A stretch of DNA of 7,409 bases from an uncultured Porphyromonadaceae bacterium (GTDB taxonomy: Bacteria > Bacteroidota > Bacteroidia > Bacteroidales > Muribaculaceae), in NCBI GenBank assembly GCA_947176285.1, contig CAMWQF010000136.1:1-7409 (forward strand), written 5' to 3'. The notes under the pieces are model-generated. The model was not told the origin of the DNA. It did not search any database and worked only from the letters and a program-made list of their open reading frames with translations. Positions 1-5,116 of this stretch are shown here, one piece after another (within the stretch, counting starts at the first letter, position 1; each line of letters opens with the position of its first letter). The translations under genes and the position numbers were made by a program.

Positions 1-462
1 GCGGAGGGTGATGGCGTTTTGCTCGAAGCCTATAGGACGACAGATGAAGATACGGTTGTTGAGCCAGTTGTAGGGGGAGTTTATGTCGCATTCGAATTTT
101 GGGGATGTCATGAAGTAGGAATCATCAGGCGCAAACCTGTTGATTCCTTCGTTGCATACATGGATAGCAACGGAATCATTGGTCATTATTGTATATATGG
201 CTTTGAGTTCAGATCTCTGCTGGTCAGGATTGACAAGTTGGTAATCGGCTCCCCCTGGAATTACTTTTCCGTTTACTTTGCCGGTGACTTCTCCTCCGGT
301 GATAGGGATGGTTACTCTGACACCATGTGGATTTTGTCCTCCATTTATAGCTTGTCCTATTTCAGCCCGGATGTCGAATACATGGGTGAGGATCGGTGTC
401 TGAGCAAGCATTGAGCAAGCGAAAAGAATCGAAAATATAAGAGATATGGCAATAGATTTCAT
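1..462 (-). CDS. Secreted DUF3237 family protein (3' end cut by window edge)
   Basis: Reading the minus strand from the ATG at 462 gives 154 codons with no stop before position 1, so the gene continues off the window. Residues 1-20 are a signal peptide (MKS, then a hydrophobic run, ending SMLA before Q21). Cys16 after LFA gives a poor lipobox, so a lipoprotein is possible but less likely. The mature part shows the DUF3237 pattern: HVFDIRAEIG near the start, NPHGVRVTIPITGG at about 44-57, GKVIPGGADYQLV at 65-77, and YNWLNNRIFICRPIG near the end. The family is usually about 150 residues, so only a few C-terminal residues should be missing. DUF3237 has a small beta-barrel-like fold of unknown function; most members I know of are cytoplasmic, so the export signal is notable. 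It starts 16 bp after the cdsA stop, suggesting co-transcription. The family call is from remembered motifs. Confidence 0.85.
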   Translation of the reverse strand, partial: MKSIAISLIFSILFACSMLAQTPILTHVFDIRAEIGQAINGGQNPHGVRVTIPITGGEVTGKVNGKVIPGGADYQLVNPDQQRSELKAIYTIMTNDSVAIHVCNEGINRFAPDDSYFMTSPKFECDINSPYNWLNNRIFICRPIGFEQNAITLR

Positions 463-478
463 AGGTTACAGATCTTTT

Positions 479-1315
479 TCAATTGATGAAGACGAGGAGA
501 ATGAAGGCAACAGGATAGGCAAGTAGGAATGAGTCTATTCGATCTAAGATTCCTCCATGTCCCGGAATCCAGTGTCCTGAATCCTTCGCTCCGTAAAATC
601 GTTTTATCTTTGATTCGAGAAGATCACCTAAGGTGCCGAAAATGCAGGTTAATACTCCAATGGCAATCCAAATCCATATCTTAAATTCCGACATTCCGAA
701 GAAAGAATCACAGTATATGCAAAGCAAGAAGGCTCCGAGGATAGTAAGAACGCATCCTCCGATAAATCCTTCCCACGTCTTGTTTGGGGAGACGGAAGGG
801 CAGAGTTTGTGCTTGCCAATGTGTGATCCGACAATGTATGCGCCTGAATCATTGATCCAAAGCAGCGCGAACACAAGAAGGGCAAGGCGCTCTACAGGAC
901 AAAGAGTCATCATTGCGAGGGGAAAACCTAAATATCCGAACCCAAACATTGGTGTCTTCCTGTAGTCTCCTTCGTAAAATTCCTTAGCAGTTACCCCTTT
1001 TATCCTTTTGACTGATAAGAAATATGAGAATACGATGAGAAGGAATAATGCGGTTGCAGCTGCAACCCAAATGTAAGGAAGCGTAATGCTGAACTTAAAG
1101 ACGCTGATTACAAGGCAGACACCTATGGAAGATGTCAAATAGATCGGGAGCAACCGGCGAGAATATCCCATAGCCATATAGTTGAGTTCGCAAAATCCGA
1201 TTACAGCAAATATGAGTGCGAGGGCATAAATTGTCCAGCCACCACATAGGATAGCGATTATTATGATAGCAGCGTAAACAATGCCTGATGCGGCACGAAC
1301 TAAAAACTTATGCAT
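479..1315 (-). CDS. cdsA: Phosphatidate cytidylyltransferase (CDP-diacylglycerol synthase)
   Basis: Makes CDP-diacylglycerol from phosphatidic acid and CTP in the inner membrane, the branch point for all bacterial phospholipids. The 278-residue product is very hydrophobic, with about eight likely membrane segments, beginning at residues 10-40. The C-terminus carries the complete CTP_transf_1 signature at residues 235-261: S235, K238-R239, K244-D245, then P251-G-H-G-G and D258-R-I-D261. A second conserved block (NDSGAY, GKHKL, SPNKTWEG, residues 155-183) is also intact. Length is normal for the family. The start is the ATG at 1315, preceded by GAAGGA, a fair ribosome binding site. The first gene upstream is divergent rsmG, so cdsA should have its own promoter, and a candidate -7 box lies at 1374-1381. 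In many Bacteroidota I would expect ftsH next door; it is not in this window. Downstream is the DUF3237 gene. Confidence 0.97.
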   Translation of the reverse strand: MHKFLVRAASGIVYAAIIIIAILCGGWTIYALALIFAVIGFCELNYMAMGYSRRLLPIYLTSSIGVCLVISVFKFSITLPYIWVAAATALFLLIVFSYFLSVKRIKGVTAKEFYEGDYRKTPMFGFGYLGFPLAMMTLCPVERLALLVFALLWINDSGAYIVGSHIGKHKLCPSVSPNKTWEGFIGGCVLTILGAFLLCIYCDSFFGMSEFKIWIWIAIGVLTCIFGTLGDLLESKIKRFYGAKDSGHWIPGHGGILDRIDSFLLAYPVAFILLVFIN

Positions 1316-1328
1316 ATTCCTTCAAATG

Positions 1329-1360
1329 ATTGAGAATTTTGAATTGAGAATTAAGAATTC
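1329..1360. repeat. Short direct repeat in the cdsA leader
   Basis: The word ATTGAGAATT occurs at 1329-1338 and again at 1343-1352 (14-base period), followed by a related AAGAATTC. It lies between the predicted cdsA transcription start and the cdsA ATG. Simple AT-rich words like this are common in Bacteroidales leaders; no function can be read from it. Confidence 0.6.
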
Positions 1361-1373
1361 TAAGTAGTAATTG

Positions 1374-1381
1374 CAAAATTA
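1374..1381 (-). promoter_or_regulatory. Putative cdsA promoter (-7 box)
   Basis: On the minus strand these bases read TAATTTTG, a perfect match to the Bacteroidota -7 consensus TAnnTTTG. No clear TTTG -33 element is present 19-21 bases upstream. The predicted transcription start near 1367 would give a leader of about 50 nt before the cdsA ATG at 1315. This is the only good match in front of cdsA. Confidence 0.5.
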
Positions 1382-1409
1382 ATAAAAAACACTGATATAT
1401 TAGGGTAAT

Positions 1410-1443
1410 TTTGGGATAATTTGCGGAAAAATTGTTATTTTTG
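1410..1443 (+). promoter_or_regulatory. Putative rsmG promoter (-33 TTTG, -7 TATTTTTG)
   Basis: TATTTTTG at 1436-1443 fits the Bacteroidota -7 consensus TAnnTTTG exactly. TTTG at 1410-1413 fits the -33 element with a 22-base spacer, slightly longer than the usual 19-21. The expected start is around 1449-1452. A transcript from here would begin within the left arm of a long inverted repeat (1447-1467) and have a leader of about 205 nt before rsmG. It points away from the cdsA promoter at 1374-1381. Confidence 0.6.
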
Positions 1444-1499
1444 CATTGAAGTTGCTTAAACTTATTTTTTTATTAAGATTTCGTCATATTTTCGAGCAG

Positions 1500-1550
1500 A
1501 TTTTTCATCATGAAGAAGGAGCGATGCGGGCATCGTGACTGATGAAAGAT
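1500..1550 (+). ncRNA. Two-part hairpin in the rsmG leader
   Basis: Bases 1500-1510 pair with 1540-1550: 11 bp with one G-U (1502 with 1548). Within it, CGATG at 1522-1526 pairs with CATCG at 1531-1535 around a CGGG loop. Two stacked stems inside a longer inverted repeat are more structure than chance would suggest. The region encodes no convincing protein. It matches no riboswitch or RNA family that I recognise, so this is a structural observation only. Confidence 0.45.
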
Positions 1551-1584
1551 GGGAAAGATGCCGAGAAGATGGCGGAAGATTAAT

Positions 1585-1623
1585 AAAAAGAATCCTTAGT
1601 TTAACTCTTCTTTTTGTTTTTTT
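1585..1623 (+). terminator. Possible weak terminator or attenuator in the rsmG leader
   Basis: AAAAAGAA at 1585-1592 and TTCTTTTT at 1608-1615 are perfectly complementary around a 15-nt loop, followed by G and seven T (1617-1623). The layout is that of a rho-independent terminator, but the 8-bp stem has only one G-C pair, so it may be unstable or just low-complexity DNA. If real, it would end a short RNA starting near 1450, or attenuate transcription into rsmG, which starts 32 bases further on. Confidence 0.3.
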
Positions 1624-1654
1624 GAATTCGTAAATAAGTTTAAACAACTTCATT

Positions 1655-2278
1655 ATGATAGAAAAGATAACGAAATATTTCCCGAATCTAACAGATAAGC
1701 AGAGGGAACAATTTGAGAAGATGATGACTCTTTATCCGGAATGGAATGAGAAGATCAATGTCATAAGCAGAAAGGATATAGATAATCTTGAGGAGAACCA
1801 TTTGCTCCATAGTCTTGGCATCGCGAAATTCATAAATTTTGTGCCGGGAACTCGCGTCCTTGATTTTGGTACCGGAGGAGGCCTCCCCGGTCTTCCTCTG
1901 GCTGTCTTGTTTCCTCAAGTGCATTTCCATCTGATCGATAGGATTGGGAAGAAACTGAAGGTGGCTGCTGACATTGCCGAGCGACTTGGTCTTTCCAATG
2001 TGACATTTCAGCATGGCGACAGCGGTGAATGCCACGAAAAGTTTGATTTTGTAGTTAGCCGGGCTGTTATGCCACAGTCTGAACTTGTAAAACTAAGCCG
2101 AAAGAATATTGCCAAGGAGCAATGTAATGCTATTCCCAACGGTGTCATTGCCCTTAAAGGAGGAGACTTAGGCGCTGAATTGAGGGGATTGAAGTCTTCT
2201 GAAACAGTGGACATATCAAACTACTTCAAAGAAGGTTTCTTCGATACCAAGAAAATCGTGTATACCCCGATAAACTAA
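1655..2278 (+). CDS. rsmG: 16S rRNA (guanine527-N7)-methyltransferase RsmG
   Basis: Uses S-adenosylmethionine to methylate N7 of G527 in 16S rRNA, in the streptomycin-sensitive part of the decoding centre. The 207-residue length is normal for the family. Residues 1-60 form the helical N-terminal part (EWNEKINVISRKD, then HLLHSLGI). The SAM-binding motif I is VLDFGTGGGLPGLPL at 68-82. Next come HLIDRIGKKLKVA (92-104), GDSGE (121-125) and the FDFVVSRAVMP block with R136 (130-140). ALKGG at 166-170 is the usual late motif. The start ATG at 1655 gives the expected N-terminus, but no Shine-Dalgarno sequence precedes it; instead the bases just upstream form the right arm of the long inverted repeat. 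It has its own upstream promoter candidate at 1410-1443 and is followed after 80 bp by a metallo-hydrolase gene on the same strand. This gene is also known as gidB. Confidence 0.96.
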   Translation: MIEKITKYFPNLTDKQREQFEKMMTLYPEWNEKINVISRKDIDNLEENHLLHSLGIAKFINFVPGTRVLDFGTGGGLPGLPLAVLFPQVHFHLIDRIGKKLKVAADIAERLGLSNVTFQHGDSGECHEKFDFVVSRAVMPQSELVKLSRKNIAKEQCNAIPNGVIALKGGDLGAELRGLKSSETVDISNYFKEGFFDTKKIVYTPIN

Positions 2279-2294
2279 GCCTTTAAAGAATAAG

Positions 2295-2358
2295 GAATAA
2301 ACACTTATACGAATAAACGCATAAACAATTAAACGATTAAACAATTAAACAAAGCAAC
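2295..2358 (+). repeat. Eight degenerate 8-bp tandem units before the metallo-hydrolase gene
   Basis: Reading in register from 2295 to the base before the ATG at 2359 gives eight 8-base units: GAATAAAC, ACTTATAC, GAATAAAC, GCATAAAC, AATTAAAC, GATTAAAC, AATTAAAC, AAAGCAAC. All end in AC, and six end in TAAAC. The array fills most of the 80-bp gap between rsmG and the next gene and abuts its start codon. The units differ, so strand slippage seems unlikely to be active now. The A-rich, unstructured run may serve as the translation initiation region. Confidence 0.8.
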
Positions 2359-3003
2359 ATGTTAAAGGTAGCGAAATTTGGATTTTATATGTTTGGGATC
2401 AATACATATGTGGTGTATGATCCGAAAGCAAAAGAGGCTGCGATCATTGATCCGGGAATGAGCCGGAAGAGTGAGTTTGAGGCTTTGGAAAAATTTATTG
2501 AACGAGAGGGCTTGAAAGTGACTCACCTTATTAATACCCATCTTCATATTGACCATGCCATTTCTGACTTATGGGTGAAGCAGAAATATGGAATTCAAAT
2601 AGAGGCTCATGGCGACGATGCTCCTCTAGGAAAATATCTTACGCAGCAGGCTCAAAGTTTCGGAATCCCCGGGGAATATGTTGCAATCGAAATAGACAAT
2701 AAGTTGAAAGAGGGGGATGTGATAAAAGTAGGGGAAGGAGAACTTAAAGTTCTTCACGTTCCCGGTCACAGTCCCGGCAGCATATGCCTATACGACAAGG
2801 CAGATGGTTTTGTAATTGTCGGAGATACCCTTTTTGAAGGCAGCATAGGACGAAGCGACCTTCCTGGTGGCAATCACCGTCAACTTGTAGATGCAATAAA
2901 GAATAAGCTTTTGACTCTTCCGAAAGATACTGCTGTCTATTCAGGACATGGGAATCCAACCACTATTGGCAAGGAATGGGATACGAATCCGTATCTTGTA
3001 TAA
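2359..3003 (+). CDS. MBL-fold metallo-hydrolase, glyoxalase II-like (YcbL type)
   Basis: A 214-residue zinc hydrolase of the metallo-beta-lactamase fold with all expected metal ligands visible: the HxHxDH motif at H61, H63, D65, H66; H137 in VPGHSPGS; the bridging D156 in VGDTLFEGSIGRSD; and H197 in YSGHGNPTTIG. The single-domain size and the SIGRSDLPGG stretch fit the YcbL-like branch of the hydroxyacylglutathione hydrolase group, which cleaves thioesters such as S-lactoylglutathione. The C-terminal helical domain of classical GloB is absent. Bacteroidales generally lack glutathione, so the natural substrate is open; another thiol ester or a related hydrolase role is possible. No signal peptide is visible, so it is cytoplasmic. 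It lies 80 bp after rsmG and 42 bp before the DUF5063 gene, probably in one transcript. The start ATG directly follows the 8-bp repeat array. Confidence 0.9.
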   Translation: MLKVAKFGFYMFGINTYVVYDPKAKEAAIIDPGMSRKSEFEALEKFIEREGLKVTHLINTHLHIDHAISDLWVKQKYGIQIEAHGDDAPLGKYLTQQAQSFGIPGEYVAIEIDNKLKEGDVIKVGEGELKVLHVPGHSPGSICLYDKADGFVIVGDTLFEGSIGRSDLPGGNHRQLVDAIKNKLLTLPKDTAVYSGHGNPTTIGKEWDTNPYLV

Positions 3004-3045
3004 GCGTTTATTTGTTTAGAATTTTGATTTTTAATAGAAATTATT

Positions 3046-3555
3046 ATGGAGGCTATACATACACGATTGATAAATTTGGTGGCACTTTGTTCAGAGTATT
3101 GTGCTGCCTTGGAAAATAGTGGAGAGATGGAAAGAGGGGATTTTGTCAATGACCTTCTGGGCTATCTCCCAAGAATATATTTTGAATTTCATGATATAGA
3201 TGAAGGTGAGAGTCCTGCATTGGAAGAATGGGGCATAGGTCTTACAGATCATCTTGATGAGATGCAATATGAGTCAATAAGGATGCAATTGGCTGCAGTA
3301 TTTGGAGAGGACGACAGTTATCTTGAGACTTTCGTGAGAGACATGAAATATTCCGATTCGCCGATTGCTACGACAATTTCCGAAAATCTGGCAGATATTT
3401 ATCAGGCTCTTTATGATTTTGTGGCAGAAGTCAGGGAAAGCGAAGGCGGTAATCTTGAAGAAGCATTCCGAGTGTGCAAGGATGCTTTTAAGGAATATTG
3501 GTCGCAGACCCTATGTAATGTGCTTAGGGCATTAAACTCAATTCATAATGCATAA
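3046..3555 (+). CDS. DUF5063 family protein
   Basis: A 169-residue, acidic, mostly helical cytoplasmic protein of unknown function. The family is recognised from the C-terminal half: YSDSPIATTISENLADIYQ at 102-120, followed by a helix with LYDFVAEVRE, then FKEYWSQTLCNVLRALNSIH at the end (148-167), all in the usual order and spacing as I remember DUF5063. The N-terminal part (CSEYCAALEN, then FVNDLLGYLPRIYFEF) also fits. There are no obvious catalytic motifs, metal clusters, membrane segments or signal peptide. The ATG at 3046 is the first in frame after the preceding gene, 42 bp downstream of it, so co-transcription is likely. The stop lies inside a CATAATGCAT word that recurs elsewhere in the window. 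A non-enzymatic or partner-binding role is only a guess. Confidence 0.88.
   Translation: MEAIHTRLINLVALCSEYCAALENSGEMERGDFVNDLLGYLPRIYFEFHDIDEGESPALEEWGIGLTDHLDEMQYESIRMQLAAVFGEDDSYLETFVRDMKYSDSPIATTISENLADIYQALYDFVAEVRESEGGNLEEAFRVCKDAFKEYWSQTLCNVLRALNSIHNA
3545..3553. repeat. ATAATGCAT word, copy 1
   Basis: ATAATGCAT overlaps the stop of the DUF5063 gene. The same nine bases recur at 4992-5000 and 5030-5038, in each case at or just after the end of a gene. Similar words are frequent between Bacteroidales genes in my experience; function unknown. Confidence 0.5.
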
Positions 3556-3600
3556 TTGTCGGTATTGGAATTGCAAAGCCAAGATTATATTCATGATTAA

Positions 3601-3686
3601 ACATGAAGCAACAAGATATAACATGATGCAACATGAAAAATCAATAATGTTATTGACAACTGAAAACTAAGAACTGACAACATTAT
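3601..3686 (+). repeat. Spaced direct repeats and inverted repeat in the aminopeptidase leader
   Basis: ACATGAAGCAAC (3601-3612) and ACATGATGCAAC (3621-3632) differ at one base and lie 20 bases apart. TGACAAC recurs at 3654-3660 and 3675-3681, 21 apart. ATAATGTT (3644-3651) is perfectly complementary to AACATTAT (3679-3686), which ends directly before the aminopeptidase ATG at 3687. I find no clear TAnnTTTG promoter in the 131-bp gap, so the aminopeptidase may depend on read-through from upstream. Confidence 0.6.
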
Positions 3687-4988
3687 ATGATACAAAGATT
3701 ATTGAAATGGATGGATGCCTCTACTTGCAATTTCATGGCAGTGGCAACCATTCGTAAGGAACTTGACAAAGCAGGTTTTATTGAACTCGACACTAGAGAT
3801 GAATGGAATCTTGAATGTGGCAAAAAATATTATGTGGTGAAGAATGATTCTGCATTGTTTGCCTTCATTGTAGGCATCGATGCTCCTGGATACTCGGGAT
3901 TCAGAATTATCTCCTCTCACAGCGATTCTCCTTGCTTCAAGATAAAACCCCAATGCGAGATATATGGAGAAGGAGGCGTAGTCAGCCTAAATGTGGAGAA
4001 ATATGGTGGTGGAATCATGTACACTTGGTTTGACCGTCCTCTATCCATTTCAGGACGAGTAATGACGATGGGAGAAGACTTCCTGCATCCGGTTACTACA
4101 TTAGTCGACCTTCAGAAACCTGTCTGCACAATCCCTCATCTTGCCATACATTTCAATCGGGAAGTTAATGAAGGCAACAAGTTGAGTGTGCAGAAAGACA
4201 TGAAGCCTGTGGTAGGATATTTCACTCCGGAGCAAATTGATCGCTATAAACAGCGAGGAGGTGTCGTGAAGAGTATATTGGCTGACCATCTCGGAATTCA
4301 ACCTGAAGAAATCATTGACTATGAACTGAATCTTTATCCATTGGAAAAGTCGCAACTTGTGGGCGTAAACCAAGAATATTTTCAGAGCGGAAGAATTGAT
4401 GACTTGAGCATGGCATTTGCATCTCTTGAGGCATTGCTGCAAGAATGCGACGCTCCATGTGGCGCTACAAGAGTCATGGCTGTCTTTGACAACGAAGAGA
4501 CCGGTTCAGGCACAAAGCAAGGTGCTCATTCTCCCGTTTTGCGTGAAATTTTGGAGCGAATATGCATTTGCGTAGGATTTGGGCCTCAGGCTTTCTATCG
4601 CACAGTCGCAAATTCCTTTATGATTTCTGCTGATGATGCACATGCTTGGCATCCTAACTATAACGATAAGTATGATCCGACTAATCATCCGGTTATTGGA
4701 GGAGGTCCTGTAGTGAAGATTAATGCCAACTGTAAGTATATGACGGATGCAGATGGGGCAGCGGTTTTCCGTTCTCTTTGTGAAGAAGCAGGGGTGAAAT
4801 GTCAATACTTCGTGAATCATTCCGATGTGGCAGGCGGTTCTACGTTGGGTAATATTTTGACCGGACAGATCGATTTGCGAGGAGTTGATATGGGTGCTCC
4901 AATCTGGGCTATGCATTCCGCAGCAGAAACTGCCGGAGTGCAAGATCATCTTGATATAGTGACTGTATTTAGGAAATTTTACAGTTAA
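3687..4988 (+). CDS. M18 family aminopeptidase (aspartyl aminopeptidase-like)
   Basis: A cytoplasmic, dinuclear zinc aminopeptidase that removes N-terminal residues, typically acidic ones in M18, from peptides; M18 enzymes usually form dodecamers. The 433 residues are normal for bacterial members. Visible motifs in order are: the first metal ligand H78 in IISSHSDSPCFKIKP; GGGIMYTWFDRPLSISGRV (107-125); the bridging Asp in SGRIDDLSM (D238 or D239); the catalytic and metal pair E270-E271 in FDNEETGSGTKQGA; the Asp in SADDAHAWHPNY (D316 or D317); and the last ligand H410 in APIWAMHSAAE. The N-terminus (RLLKWMDASTCNFMAVA) is the typical start of the family, supporting the ATG at 3687. It follows the DUF5063 gene by 131 bp and ends facing the rubrerythrin gene. 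Yeast relatives include Ape1 and Ape4. Peptide recycling is the likely job; substrate preference cannot be read here. Confidence 0.95.
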   Translation: MIQRLLKWMDASTCNFMAVATIRKELDKAGFIELDTRDEWNLECGKKYYVVKNDSALFAFIVGIDAPGYSGFRIISSHSDSPCFKIKPQCEIYGEGGVVSLNVEKYGGGIMYTWFDRPLSISGRVMTMGEDFLHPVTTLVDLQKPVCTIPHLAIHFNREVNEGNKLSVQKDMKPVVGYFTPEQIDRYKQRGGVVKSILADHLGIQPEEIIDYELNLYPLEKSQLVGVNQEYFQSGRIDDLSMAFASLEALLQECDAPCGATRVMAVFDNEETGSGTKQGAHSPVLREILERICICVGFGPQAFYRTVANSFMISADDAHAWHPNYNDKYDPTNHPVIGGGPVVKINANCKYMTDADGAAVFRSLCEEAGVKCQYFVNHSDVAGGSTLGNILTGQIDLRGVDMGAPIWAMHSAAETAGVQDHLDIVTVFRKFYS

Positions 4989-4991
4989 TTT

Positions 4992-5038
4992 ATAATGCAT
5001 AATAGGCTAAGCCCATGCTAAAGCATGTCATAATGCAT
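4992..5038. repeat. ATAATGCAT words 2 and 3 flanking a small hairpin
   Basis: ATAATGCAT lies at 4992-5000 and 5030-5038, just after the aminopeptidase stop. Between them, CATGC (5014-5018) and GCATG (5023-5027) form a 5-bp hairpin with a TAAA loop. There is no T run, so it is not a convincing terminator on its own. Confidence 0.45.
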
Positions 5039-5062
5039 GATTTAGTTCTTGCTAATACAATT

Positions 5063-5100
5063 AAAAGGCTGCTCCTGAGATAGGGCAGCCTTGATTATTT
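5063..5100. terminator. Bidirectional terminator between aminopeptidase and rubrerythrin genes
   Basis: AAGGCTGC at 5065-5072 pairs perfectly with GCAGCCTT at 5085-5092. The stem can extend through CCT (5074-5076) and AGG (5082-5084) past one bulged T. On the minus strand the stem is followed by TTTTAATTG, serving rubrerythrin, 17 bp past its stop. On the plus strand it is followed by a weaker T-rich stretch, serving the aminopeptidase gene. Confidence 0.85.
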
Positions 5101-5116
5101 TCATAAAATATTTGTA

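Larger units (their letters stand above)
1447..1652 (+). repeat. Long imperfect inverted repeat bracketing the rsmG leader
   Basis: The left arm 1447-1467 (begins TGAAGTTG) and right arm 1632-1652 (ends CAACTTCA) are complementary at 20 of 21 positions; the only mismatch is C1455 against A1644. The arms are separated by 164 bases and the right arm ends two bases before the rsmG ATG at 1655. Inside are a hairpin at 1500-1550 and an A/U hairpin followed by a T run at 1585-1623. Two readings fit. One is a structured 5' leader whose 5' end can pair with the translation start region. The other is a MITE-like element with 21-bp terminal inverted repeats and a total length near 206 bp. No clear target-site duplication is seen, which slightly favours the leader reading. 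Confidence 0.7.

Noticed and set aside
19..414. Open frame of 131 codons on the plus strand
   Set aside because: It lies wholly inside the minus-strand DUF3237 gene, which has a signal peptide and clear family motifs; the plus-strand product resembles nothing I know.
1462..1653. Minus-strand open frame of 63 codons in the cdsA-rsmG gap
   Set aside because: The product is a low-complexity basic and serine-rich peptide, the start codon is in one arm of the inverted repeat and the stop in the other, and the non-coding structure explains the region better. A small peptide within a mobile repeat cannot be wholly excluded.
1688..2035. Minus-strand open frame of 115 codons inside rsmG
   Set aside because: It is a shadow of the well-supported rsmG gene, which carries the SAM-binding motif in the other frame.
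2295..2358. 8-bp units as a CRISPR-like array
   Set aside because: The units are contiguous, short and degenerate, with no spacers and no cas genes nearby.
4506..5000. Minus-strand open frame of 164 codons
   Set aside because: It is antisense to the C-terminal catalytic half of the M18 aminopeptidase, whose metal ligands are intact; the product has no recognisable motif.
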